The notes under the pieces are model-generated. The model ran no database searches and was not told the origin of the DNA. It saw only the letters and a program-made list of their open reading frames with translations. This document shows positions 34,244 through 45,188 of a stretch of DNA of 64,000 nucleotides, one piece after another. Origin of the DNA: Pinus tabuliformis (Eukaryota > Streptophyta > Pinopsida > Pinales > Pinaceae); contig CM062818.1 of the NCBI GenBank assembly GCA_031772625.1, positions 1,680,322,167 through 1,680,386,166 of the forward strand, given 5' to 3'. Every line of letters starts with the position of its first letter. The stretch's first letter is position 1. A program made the position numbers and the translations under genes.

Positions 34244-35369
34244 ACAATAAGCAATTCACCAAATTTTGTTTTTGAAAACATGAATCATTATGCAAAGCAC
34301 AGTTCAACAAAATCAGCATGCATTATGGATTAAAGTTGAGCCAACTCAGCAGATGTATCGGCCAACAAAGCAGAAATAGAAGACCGCAGGTGGCAGAGCC
34401 GAGAAAATACAGCGCAGCAAGAAATAAAGACACATTATTCAGCATTAAAGCAAAACGGCTCAACCGACTCAATGACCTCCAAAGGTCAAATTATCCTCTG
34501 ACAGACATAAAGAGCATTTATGCTGCATTCAAAGTTTTAATAACTTCTTTTCTACTTTCTGTACGAATTTATGAAGATATTTTCTCTCTCAGATGACTCA
34601 ATGCCTGAGATATTTTGTATAAGCATTCCTATAAAGTCCCCTTCGCATGAGCTTGCAAGGGTTGTTGTTGATTTCTCCTGAAGAAGTTCTTATGCTGTAA
34701 TCCTTTCAGAAGTTAATAAAGAAAGTGATGGAATTTCTCGGATTTCTGAAGTGTTGAATGCGTCCTGGTGTCTGTTGGAAACTGCTGGATTCCTGTGTAT
34801 TTCACCATACAATAAGTCTATGTAACTCTCTCTGTTATGTATTTTGTTTATTAAAATCCATATGTTATCTAACTTTAGATATTTAGCAACAAGGAAAAAG
34901 AATAACTTTCAGGATTTATTTAGTGAATACCCTGAGTTCAATCTGTGTTGCTAATGAATGTTTTCTTCAGATGCAATCTTGGTAAGTGTAATTCTTAATT
35001 GCTGCACTTTCAGAATACATCTTTCACAGTGACCTTTGTCACAGGAATTCAAGTTTGCTCCTGTGCAACGTGTTTCACTTTCACCTCACCAGCTTAATAG
35101 AAAATTCTTAATTGCTTTCTATTGGTTGACATACATCACCATTTAAGGTAAATTTGTTTGTCTAAGATACACAATAGGCCCTGCAGTTTGGACACCACCA
35201 GCCATGCATATCAAATCATTTCACAACTCCAGACTCCATTGCCCAATGATATTTCACTCTCTAAACACTACATCTTAAGACCTGAAAGAAATCCTTCAAC
35301 CAAATCATAAACCAAAGCCTGAGCATAATAGCTAGCCTAAAACACCATCATAACAGAGACAAATCATAA
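34244..35369 (+). other. 3' part of the B LTR after the reading frame
   Basis: AT-rich, without a supported frame. AATAAA at 34715-34720, about 475 bp after the stop, is a plausible poly(A) signal. CACAGTGACCTTTGTCACAGG near 35018-35046 holds a short inverted repeat. Nothing else was recognised. Confidence 0.45.
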
Positions 35370-35409
35370 AGAGAGAGCCCTCTCTGATTACAGTTTGGCT
35401 AGAAACTGT
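35370..35409 (+). other. Tandem hairpins near the B LTR end
   Basis: Hairpin 1 (35370-35385): stem AGAGAG/CTCTCT, loop AGCC. Hairpin 2 (35390-35409): stem ACAGTTT/AAACTGT, loop GGCTAG. Compared with A, the second stem is almost entirely different in sequence yet fully paired, and the first stem's outer pair is A-T instead of G-C. Both loops are identical to A's. This is compensatory change. Confidence 0.75.
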
Positions 35410-35488
35410 GATCCAAAGATTGGTTAGTGGTTACCCCGGCCGTATTCCCTTGGGAGTCATAGGGAACAACCTGGGTGTTAACAATCGT

Positions 35489-36540
35489 CATCAGCTTTGA
35501 TTAGTTTTTGAGCGATGTAGTTTTTATAAAATCTGGTTGAATCCGAATAACTACATTTTCACACTCATCTCCTATCGATTATTGGGATTCATAGTATCTA
35601 CTGAAGGGATTCGTGTAGATCCTTTCAAGGTTGAGGCAATACTTCAGTTGCCTCCCCTGTCTACCATTCGTCAACTTCAACGTCTCCAAGGAAAAGCCAA
35701 TTTCTTGAGGATATTTATCGTCAATTACGCTGAGATTACATAGGGATTTATGTGATTACTGAAGAAAGGAGTTCCATTTCTATGGTACGATTTCACTTAG
35801 CGCTTGTTCGATGCTTTGAAAAAAGCATTGACCTCTACTCCTTTACTCAGTCCACCCGATTATATCAGGGCTTTCCTCTTATATATCGTTGCAGCAAAAT
35901 CAACGATCGGTATGGTTCTAGTTCAGGAAGACGATGCTCACCATGAGAACGCGATTTATTTTTTGAGATGAGGCTTGGTAGGTCCTAAATTATGATATTT
36001 TCCTGTAGAGAAATTATCTTTGGCAGCTGTTCATGCTGTCCAGTGACTTAGACACTATATTATGCTTCGATTGTTTTTTGTCATAGTGGTTGTTAACCCA
36101 TTCCAGTTTGTTCTCAGTAGGTGAGTGATTGGGGGGAAATATAACAGATGTATTGTTATTTTGCAAGAATTCAATATCGAGTTCTTGTTAGCCAGATCAA
36201 AGAAATATTTAGTATTCATGGAATTAATCTCAGAGTTGCCTTGTGAAGAAGAAATAGTTTATGGGGAAAATATAACAGATGTATTGTTATTTTACAAGAA
36301 TTCAATCTCACGTTCTTGTCAGCCGAATCTCGAGTTCTTCTCAGTAGGCGAGTGATTGGGGGAAAATATAACAGATGTATTGTTATTTTACAAGAATTCA
36401 ATCTCCAGTTCTTGTTAGCCAAATTAGAGGATGAGCATATTTTCCTTATTTCTTCTCACAATCCTTGGTATTGAGATATTATAATATATCTTCAGACTTC
36501 GAAGTTTCCCCTCTCTTTTTCAAAGGATGAGCGAATAAAA
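35489..36540 (+). pseudogene. Element C RT end and gypsy RNase H
   Basis: C's RT resumes after B: LLGFIVSTEGIRVDPFKVEA, LPPLSTIRQLQRLQGKANFL, NYAEIT, then the connection/RNase H part LTSTPLLSPPDYIRAFLLY, TIGMVLVQEDDAHHENAIYF and YFPVEKLSLAAVHAVQ. Several stops and frameshifts are present. Around 36110-36425 a segment encoding NRxIVILQEFNIEFLLARSK is present three times through local duplication (see repeat entry), destroying the frame. The RNase H catalytic residues cannot be traced reliably. Confidence 0.8.
36111..36425 (+). repeat. Local triplication inside C's RNase H region
   Basis: The phrase GGGGAAATATAACAGATGTA and the following 50-odd bases (to cttgttagcc) occur at 36132-36200, 36261-36330 and 36359-36424. 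The first and third copies also share the preceding ttctcagtaggYgagtgattgg. The order suggests two successive local duplications, not one tandem array. Confidence 0.85.
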
Positions 36541-37709
36541 TTGCATCACTTAGTGAAAAGTTATGATATTATCGGTGTCGTTTTATATTTTCGTGCGGTT
36601 GATTCAATCCTTAGATGCTGCTTAACCTTAGAAGGAGTTGAGTCAGTGCTGAATGATTTCCACAGTGGAGCTTGTGGTGGTCATCTATTTGGGATTGCTA
36701 CAACCCAAAAAATCTTGCGTGCAGGGTACTTTTGGGCTTCAATTTTCAAAGGTTGTGTTGAAGTGGTAAAAAAATGCCATCCTTGTCAGGTTTATACTTG
36801 GAAAATATGTGCTCATCCAACTCTGCTCTTTCATGTTATTAACGTTGGTCCATTCACAAATTGTGGAATTGATTTTACAACTTGTATCCCACCTTCGATA
36901 AAGGGTCATAAGTTTATTATTGTAGTAGTGGACTACTTTACTAAGTGGGTCAAAGCTATGCCAACTGTTGTGAATGATGGTGAAACAACAACCCTATTTC
37001 TTTTCAACCAAGTCATTTCTCGCTTTGGTATTCCAAAGGATATTGTCACTGACCATGGAAGTCATTTTTAGAACAAGATGATCGCTGAATTGGCTCTCAA
37101 GTTGGGTTTTCGGCAGGAGTATTCGTCTCCTTAGTATCCTTAGGCGAATGGTTAGGTGGAAGTTATGAATAAATCCCTGAAACTTATCTTGCAAAGGACA
37201 ATTAATAAGGCTCGATCCAATTGGCATATCATGGTATATCAGCGCTTTGGGAATACCAGATGTCAGTTAAGACCGCTACGAGTTTCACTCCTTTTCAACT
37301 AGTTTATGGTTTGTAATTGATATTTCCTATGGAATGTGAAATTCCTTCTCTTAAATTAGTTGTAGAACTTCTTCCAGACACTTCTAGTCTTGAAGAACAC
37401 CTTGTTTATTTGGAACATCCTAACAAGCAACCTCGAGATGCTGCCACAATTAATGAAGCTCATAAAAAGAGAGTGAAAGTCCAATACGATAAGGTTGTGC
37501 ATCTTGGGGTTTTCTCTGAAGGTGACCTTGTCCTGGTCTATGACCAAGACAAAGATGCCTTGGGCACAGGTAAGTTTAAAACAATTTGGTATGGTCCTTT
37601 TATTATTAAAAAGGTCTTCAAAAAGGGAGCTTACGAATTGGTTGATTTTGAACTAAATGAGTTGTCAGAGCCCAAAAATGGGATCTATCTTAAAACGTAT
37701 TATGCCTAA
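36541..37709 (+). pseudogene. Element C integrase
   Basis: DDE integrase: HHCC module (DFHSGACGGHLFGIATTQKI to KKCHPCQVY), core GIDFTTCIPPSIKGHKFIIV with YFTKWVKAMPT, second Asp in IVTDHGSHF, and the Glu in VEVMNKSLK after stops (TAG/TAA) around 37069-37155. A short frameshift leads to the C-terminal part (37317-37709), with RVKVQYDKVVHLGVFSEGDL and FKTIWYGPFIIKKVFKKGAY, the usual GPY-type C-terminal motif. The catalytic residues are present but the frame is broken many times. Confidence 0.88.
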
Positions 37710-37805
37710 CATTTTATTGGTTGTAGATATTGTATATATTTGTGCACATCTGTTTATAGGTTTCACAGTGATATCGATATTTTTTATCTGCTTTGGTAGG
37801 TATTG

Positions 37806-38230
37806 ATGGATAATCTGGTATATCTAGGGTCCGCCGATGGTGCTAGTCGACATAACCGGAATTTGGCTTCTGCGGCTTGGGTGATTTACTATCCATCTGG
37901 TCAGTTGTTGGTTTCAAGAGGCGTATGTATTGGCCCTGATTAAAACAATGTTTCCGAATATACTACTGGTGTTAGATTACTATTTGAAGTAATATCTCTT
38001 GGTATTGATTCGTTAGTAGTGTACTTGGATTCACAACTGGTGGTTTCTCAGTTAAGAAACATCTATTGTGTGAGAGATCCTTATTTATATCACCAATTTC
38101 TGAGAGTGCGTTAATTACGAAGATCATTTAATTTTATCACATTTATTCATATTCCACGATCAGAAAACTCATTTGCTGATTCCATAGCTAATCAAGCATT
38201 ATATTTTCATATTAATCATTCATCATATTA
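37806..38230 (+). pseudogene. Element C extra RNase H downstream of integrase
   Basis: A separate frame beginning ATG at 37806, about 95 bp after the integrase stop, encodes an archaeal/plant-type RNase H with all four acidic positions: GSADGASRHNRNLASAAWVI (Asp), NNVSEYTTGVRLLFEVISLG (Glu), VVYLDSQLVVSQLRN (Asp) and ENSFADSIANQAL (Asp). Two stops (37941 and 38112) disable it. Position after integrase differs from both the Tat/Ogre arrangement and that of element A, so this domain was probably acquired or moved independently. Similar C-terminal RNase H proteins do exist in plant retrotransposons, so the arrangement may not be unique. Confidence 0.8.
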
Positions 38231-38429
38231 AAAATAAAAAATAATCAAACATAATATGTATATATGGTCATCACCTCATGAAACTATATGTATTTAGATA
38301 GAAGTTGTATGTTCAAAATATTATACAAAATCAAGACAAAATGTCCTACAAAATTAGGGCTTAAGCCCAATCATGTCTATAAAAAATATAAACATATCTA
38401 ATCTATATCTATGGGTCTAGCCCCATATG

Positions 38430-39926
38430 TGCATCTCAGAAGAAGACGATGGCAGTAGCCACCCATTGGAAGAGTTTCACCCAATCTCATGGTACTCCTA
38501 CCACACGTCTCTACGTAGCCTCTGGTAGATCCTCTATCCCTGCCATAGGTACCTGGTGAGTTAATCTCTCCAAGTTCCTCTATACGGTATGGAGGAGTCC
38601 CTCAATCTCAGTTGCAACCCTCTCTGCGTCTCTTCCACGATGCCTATGCTTGGGGAGACCCTCAGGTCTTACTAGTCCCACATCTGTTTTATGATCAAAT
38701 AATTTTGTCTCATAAAAAAGAATTTCAATTCATAATTTTTGAAATCTAAAAAAAAATCAAATAACTTTAAAAATTTTAAAATAATTTTACCAATGGTACC
38801 CCATGCAGCATCAAGTGGAAGCATTAGATCTGGATCCACTCTAAAGTCCATGCTTGCATAGGGGTAGTCATCGATGGTAATGACTTGTTGTTCCCACCAA
38901 ATGAAAAACTCGTCATCAAATGTTGTTCTAGGGACCTCTCTTCATCAAGTCAGCCCATCTACATTTCTATGGATCTCTTAGGTTGCTGATGGTAGAGAGC
39001 ACTTTGGGTTGAAATCCTAGTAGCCTCTCAAACAAGAAAGTGAAAAGGATAGTACCATACCCAAAATGTTTGGTATTATTCCTTTTGATAGAAGTGAGTT
39101 GCTTTTTTAGATTGATTAGGAGGGTTTTACACCAATCAAATATTGTGGTGAGGAAATCAACTACTAGGCTCATTGTAACACGCGATGCTTGGTGCAATGA
39201 AGATGAACCTGCTACCCTCACAATGGTAAAAAGGAGAATTCTGAGGGGTAGACTTTCCACATTCTTTATTGGGATCTGTGTCCCTACCTTCTCATTGTTC
39301 CCGGGGCAATATATGTGAATATAATCATCTACGTTGAGGCTTCCTTAGGCCTTCCATTGAAAGTTAACTGGATCTCCTCTCCGCGAAAGTCCAATGATGA
39401 AGTATATATCTTCTACTTTAATTCACAAAGGCATTTGATCAATCATAAAAGCATCCTCTTTTGGATCCCAGTAATTCACAAGCATCTCCAACAACCTTGT
39501 GTTGGTTTTCATATTAGGCATTTTGAAAAATTTCAATAATCCACACCCTCTCAATGCATCTAGTGCCAATGGGTCATTCATTACCTCATTATCTATTGCA
39601 TTGTTCTCTCTTTCCTTCCATGTGATAGTCATCCCACAATTCAAGCATTTTTATCCATTAAATGCTTGATATGCAAGTGTGTATGAAGGGATTACTGATA
39701 CGTGACTTCAATATTCCCAACCCACATATGCGTAGAGTAAAAATCTAAAAACAAGATTCCTACGGTAAAATTCTTGAAAAAATGCTTGAAATGTACAAAA
39801 ATTCATTGAAAGATCGAATTTGAGGATTACCTGGATGTTTGGTAACTGTTCAGGCTGAGAAATAGGGTGGATTGTGGTTGTTGGTCCTTGCTCCAAAGCT
39901 CTTTCTCTCAATTTTTCAAAACACAA
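38430..39926 (-). pseudogene. PMD-like (plant mobile domain) gene remnant, antisense to C
   Basis: On the minus strand the conserved section reads NDPLALDALRGCGLLKFF, TRLLEMLVNYWDPKEDAFMI, IKVEDIYFIIGLSRRGDPV and LTTIFDWCKTLLINLKKQLT, with FGYGTILFTFLFERLLGF. This follows the layout of the plant mobile domain (aminotransferase-like PMD) of MAIN/MAIL proteins and transposon proteins (Trp-x-Pro, then an acidic motif and GL-x-x-x-G-x-P). An intron at 38684-38790 is supported by GT/AG ends that join the frame (AAWGTI to DVGLVRPEG). A second donor follows PNIQ at 39829-39830, but its acceptor is unclear. Several stops make it a pseudogene. Its position antisense and downstream of pol fits the antisense ORFs of some plant Ty3/gypsy elements, but it could be an unrelated insertion. 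Confidence 0.55.
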
Positions 39927-42557
39927 ACAAGGTTTGTTGACTCAAAATGTCTATTTATAACTTGTAATTTCAAAAACTTTTAAAAAACCCACTTTTACAA
40001 AGTTTATGTTTTATTTTTAATTTTTTTGTGACCTTTTCGCTTTGAGTGTTGGGATAGGTTGTATTTCAGGTTAAATTCAAGACTTTGAGATTTTTTCTAT
40101 AACTTCGATTCCATGACCACTGACCCATCATGGTAGGTATCGTTTTCTTCACTGGCATATAGGTTAGGGAAGATCACCTTTTCTGTTGCATTATGCATTC
40201 TAGACTCCATACTGTGATATGGTTCCATAGGTTCGACCCCATTGTGTTATGATTCTTAAACCATTTTCACTCGCCGACTTATGAAATCATGACATGATGA
40301 TAGAGCCTTCCTTTACATGGGTTTCCTAGTTAGATCCTCGCTGACATATGTTGCCCATGCTGTAAAGATTGAGTAGGCTCAGGAATCCTCTTTAGTCCCA
40401 CCATGAATTTTGTGATGAAGCTTCATTCTCCTTCTTCTTGACTATCTTTCTAGCTTTATACCCTAGAGGCTCCCACATGTTGAGTTGTACTGCTACATTG
40501 CATGTTGACTATTTGTACCTTTTGGCCTTAAGCTGACATCACTTTGATTCGTGTATAAGCCACTTTTTGACCATGTCTTTCTGCAAAATCGACCTTGCAA
40601 TCACTTAGCATCTTCAAATTGACACCTTTTTCCCGTGGAAAAAAGATTCCTTTGAGTGTCATTGACCAGTTTCGTTACCTTGCATTGAGCATAGGAATGT
40701 TCCCCTCCTAGAAACTAGCGCATCTGTATCTGAACACTCGTTCTTTCAACTATACAATAGGCATTATTTTATTCTTTTTTCAAGCTTTCCAAATATGAAA
40801 AAGACAAAAAAATTATATATTCCAAAAAGAGTGGGAACGAGACTTTACTTCCATAATTGATGCTAGCAAGAGTCAATTGTGTCACCCTTGAAAAAATCAC
40901 TCAGAGCGAATATTTCCTCCATAGGGATGGGCTTTAGTTTGACTTAGGAGAACCATAACCTTGTTATTGAGTCAGTACTCCTCCGTTTGGATAACTCTTC
41001 CAATCATATGGAGAGTTTGTTTATGCCTCCTGCATGACAAACTTATACAAAGTTATCACATGCTGCCATACAGTCACATTTGAGTTGTGCTTTTGTTCAA
41101 GGAAGTAAATCCAAGTCGGCCTTTCTGTGATTTCTCTTAACTCATATTCAATTGGCCATACCTGGTTTGTCAGAGATGTTCAGTGTCACATCAACTATTT
41201 GGTCCTTTTCTCGTGCTGGTTGAGAAGGTCTCCATTGATTTCTTACTGGCGGCTTTTCTCTTATCAAATTTGACACATTTCTATGAGAGTAGGCCTAGAA
41301 CCACACCCTGGCCCTATTTCCATCATTGATAGGTGACCTTATGCTCATCATCGATCAATATCATGGGTCTTTGATTGAGTGGTTTCCCTTTTGTTCGACG
41401 TTATATTAAATTATCACACATTGGGATTCATGCAGTACCTTGGTTTCCATTTGACCTTATTGGTGGATTCCTCGCCCCTGTGTTAGCTTTTATTATTGGT
41501 TGGTTCTGAGGGTTTCCATCATGCACTAGCCACATCTTGTGTACGCTGAAAATGTGCTTCGATATGGCTGCTTCATATTTCTTCATCTGATTCCTTCCAC
41601 ATTATTGACCTGTAGGTTACACTCGCGTTGGATTGATGTAGGATGCCTTAATTCCTTCCTTCCAACAGATATTTTCTTATCGACTCCAACTCATTGCTCT
41701 AGGAATAAGATCTAGAGTCCTTTTTCAGTACCTTAGGGTTTGCAATCATTAGTGGTAGACTCCTTCGCTATCGATAATGAGAATACATCAATGTATCTTG
41801 ATTGATAGATTTTCTCATGTGTTCAACTTCAACTCATTTATTCACACTTGTTAGATTGTACTAGGGTACCTTGACTCTCATCATCATTATTGGTGAGTTG
41901 TCTCATTTTTGTTAACAGTATACATCAATGACTGGCAATCAAACAATTTCTCACACGGTCGACTTCAACTCATTTATTCCCATAGTGTAGCAATGTGCCA
42001 TGGCGGTCAGTGAAGACCTCGGGTTGCATCGACATTTCATGGTTCACTTGTTAGTCCCTCCGATTTATTGTCGGTGACACCATACACCTTATATGTTGCA
42101 GTTCATCATAGAAGCATCTTATATCTCGGCACCCAAGTTGCATGCAGTACTATTATTCCACTTTTTGACTTGGTACTTTTGGGGATCAATTATGTGACTT
42201 CAACGATTAGATATCTACTTCAACATCATTGATTAGTTCTTCTATATGTGATATTGTGACATGGCCTTGATATGTACTTTTGTGGCTATGATCAGATGAT
42301 CCACTATGTATTTCTCAGTTTTCTTTGTACTTGTATACATATTGGATCTTCTCTACACTTGATATGTGGACATGCTTTACTATCTCTGAGTATGGGTATG
42401 TCTGCCTCATACATGAGCTTTCTTTCTGATCTCTTCCACTAGTTTGGCAGGTTGGAATCTAGTGATCTCCTCCCAAGTCCTTGCATGATTCTTTCTATAC
42501 ACTTAATACATTTCGGCCATCATGTACCCCTTCTGACTTCATATATTAGGGGCCATC
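39927..42557. other. Long non-coding stretch with no recognised gene
   Basis: No frame longer than chance and no known motif on either strand. Related phrases recur (ttcaactcatttattc at about 41826 and 41952), suggesting an old local duplication. If the LTR proposed at 42558 is real, this could be decayed 3' internal sequence of a retrotransposon, possibly C. Confidence 0.4.
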
Positions 42558-43527
42558 TGTTATAGCATCATTTACCACCTTTATATACTTGATGCTCTGA
42601 TTCATGGCCTTGGGCGACCCTTTCCCTTTAGACTTGGTCCATTTATTAAAAAAAATTATTTTAAATTCCATATGCAGCTTTGCCCTTAAAAAAAACATGT
42701 GCACACGTGGGTTCAACTATACATAAACTATGTATATGATTTAAAAGATGAAAAAAATATAAAATCACTATTTTTTGGGTGGGGTTTACGGGTTACACAG
42801 GAAGCCTACCTACAGGAGCCCATGGCCTAACTATATCCCAATTGAAAAAGTTGTTTTGAGGTGATATAAATACACCTCATGGGGAAGGCCTAAGGAGAGA
42901 GATAGATATGATATTGACATTATATCCAATTGGTCCCTGATCAAGTCTGATTTATCCCCGTGCCTCCTGCACTCCCAACTATTGGAAATCCTTGTTTCCT
43001 CACAGAGATATCCATCTCCTTTATATGGAATCTATGCGTATGCATTTGAAAGAGGGTTGTTGAGGCTTGGGCTGGATGGATCTAGAGGAAGGTTTGCTTG
43101 GAGACGTGGATGAATTAGGTTGTATTCTTCCACATTCTTTTGTAGTCATCAATAAAGAAGTTATATCTTTTTCCCGATTTTATGATCTTAATGCTTTAAT
43201 TCATGTTTTAATCTAACTTATGTATGATTTCATGTTTTATAGTTATATTATTATATGATCTAACATATATATCATGAACATGCTTTGAACTACTGCTAGT
43301 GTAGGTGATTTTCTTGAATGAGTTGCAGGTTTTGAAGCATTGGAGGAAGCATAGGGTTTGGAACCTATGGGAACGAACTCAAACGTAGGATCTTTGGGTA
43401 ATATATCTTCTTCCTATTTTAGTAGTTTAAGCATTAAGACTGCTTGTTTGTTTGCTTCTTGTTGGTGTATACCCTTCACTCCGTTGAGGTGCTCAACCCA
43501 TACCCTAGGGTGTATTATCCCCGTAAC
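42558..43527 (+). repeat. Possible LTR
   Basis: TGTTATAGC follows the purine-containing aggggccatc at 42558. A TATA box (TATAAATA, about 42866) and an AATAAA (about 43150) are in the order expected for an LTR. TAACA at 43523-43527 could be the terminus. No second copy was found and no target duplication was identified, so the boundaries are tentative. A plus-strand frame at 43444-43728 crosses the proposed end and resembles nothing known. Confidence 0.3.
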
Positions 43528-44000
43528 AACAACATAGGCCCACCACCAACTAGGCTATACGATGAAGCTTGTCAATCTATTCTCTCGACCTCCTTTTGTT
43601 ATAATGGAGTTGATTCCAAAGGGCCAAGGACAGGGGCTGATCCTATGGGACAATCCTCATCTAATATTATGATTTTAATCCACACTAAGCAATCCTCACA
43701 TCAATTATTGTGTAATATATATAGTTAACCAATACTGAAAAGCTTGTCCTCAACATCACTTTAGCTTGAATATCCATGCATCAAACCAAAATGTCTATCA
43801 CATTACAATTACATGGATTTTTCTACAAGATCTATTGATATGGAATTTTATAGATGATCCACATCCAATCTTCGTATTCCATGGCCATGCAACTTTGCTT
43901 ACATTACAACCAAACAACATGTGAACAAGAGTCATGACTTACCCATGCAACTTGAACATGAATTAATTGGTATATGTGCATGCCAATAGAACACCATGAG
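43528..44000. other. Stretch with no recognised gene
   Basis: No supported coding or RNA feature. The stretch is AT-rich and ends at the start of a tandem duplication at 44001. Confidence 0.4.
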
Positions 44001-44335
44001 GATCCTTTCAACAGAATGGTCCGACAACACGAATTGTTCAGTTTATGTGTAAGAGTTGTGACTATCCACAATTGTTGTTAACTTTAGAGCTATGTCAGAG
44101 ACTTAACCTTGTTTTTACCATTTATACCATATATATGTGTGTGTGTGTGTGTATGTGTGTGTGTGTGTGTGTGGCCAATACCTTGACTCATTGCTTGGTA
44201 GACTGGAAGATCCTTTCAACTGAATAGGTCGACAACAAAATTTTTTTAGTTGATGTGTAAAAGTTGTGACTTTCCACAAGTTTTGTTAACTTTAGAGCTA
44301 TGTCAAAGTCTTAACCTTGTTTCTACCATTTCTAC

Positions 44336-44389
<54 letters not shown>

Positions 44390-44415
44390 CAATACCTTGA
44401 ATCACTTCTTGGTAA
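44001..44415 (+). repeat. 208-bp tandem duplication with differing microsatellites
   Basis: Two copies (44001-44208 and 44209 to about 44415) begin GATCCTTTCAAC and share the phrases taactttagagctatgtca and ggccaataccttga. At the same position the first has a TG-rich run (about 44133-44173) and the second a pure AT run (44338-44385). The microsatellite therefore changed composition after, or expanded separately since, the duplication. Confidence 0.9.
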
Positions 44416-45188
44416 ATTGGTAGTCCAACAAGATTAAAAATCAGGGATGGTGTTCCACCATTTAAATAGAACTTGCGGCAAGGTTAAAATCCGATTGTCA
44501 AGATTTGAATCTGGCCAAGAACTCAAATGAAACAAACCAATTTTTGTGAGATCTAAATCTGGTTCTAATTCACGTGGAACCATTACAACAATATGTTACC
44601 TATGAAAACCGCATACCATAATCAATGAATTGGCTACAAATGAAACCAACAAACTATAACACAAAAACTATAGAACAAAGTTACCAATGAACTATACTAA
44701 CGAAATCACAAACCATAGTTCCTCATCATATGAACTCACCTTCAAAATAGAACAACTCAAGTTAGATGTATAATAGTGCTCAAATTTTGCTATCAATATT
44801 CAAACTCTGTCTTATTTTCAGAATCTCCACAATCAAACCATAACCAAAACTAAAACATCATAACTATGACCAAAACTAATACTACAAACTCTTCTTCTTC
44901 TTTTATATATATATATATATATCACCAAACTTGTATTACTAATTGTTCTATCCAAGAAGCCTCCATTATCTCTTCAAAACCAAATATTGTTTGTATATAT
45001 ATAATTGGCGGTCCTAGGCTTAAACAAGCTAACCATGGGATGGAATTTATCACTGTACATTAGAGTTTAAAACTCATACAACCTCTATTCACATGACCTT
45101 GTCGAAACACAATTGAAAATTTGTTTCGTGGTCCCGTATGACTATGCCTTGTGACATGGAAGCCTATAAGGAGTGACATGTGTCACCT
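44416..45188. other. Stretch with no recognised gene
   Basis: AT-rich, with a short (TA)n run near 44904-44921. Nothing coding is supported. It ends at the left target duplication (CACCT, 45184-45188) of solo LTR D1. Confidence 0.4.

Larger units (their letters stand above)
28123..35483 (+). mobile_element. Element B: 7.36-kb solo LTR carrying a long reading frame
   Basis: A 7,361-bp insertion starting TGTTAGATACC and ending GGTGTTAACA, flanked by ATCGT duplications. It contains no primer site, gag, protease, RT or integrase and no internal direct repeat, so it is not a full element. Its 3' end matches the LTR end of element A in having two hairpins with the same loops at the same distance (about 74 bp) from the terminus, and similar neighbouring phrases such as ctagcctaa. 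The best reading is a solo LTR left by recombination between the two LTRs of a giant-LTR element related to A. Inside: three TAATCTGG-type motifs, a CpG-rich promoter-like block with a TATA box, a frame of about 1,256 codons, and an AATAAA. Confidence 0.8.

Noticed and set aside
44866..45063. CRISPR-like or coding signal around TA and other short repeats
   Set aside because: The repeats are simple microsatellites in eukaryotic DNA; there are no spacers and no coding support.
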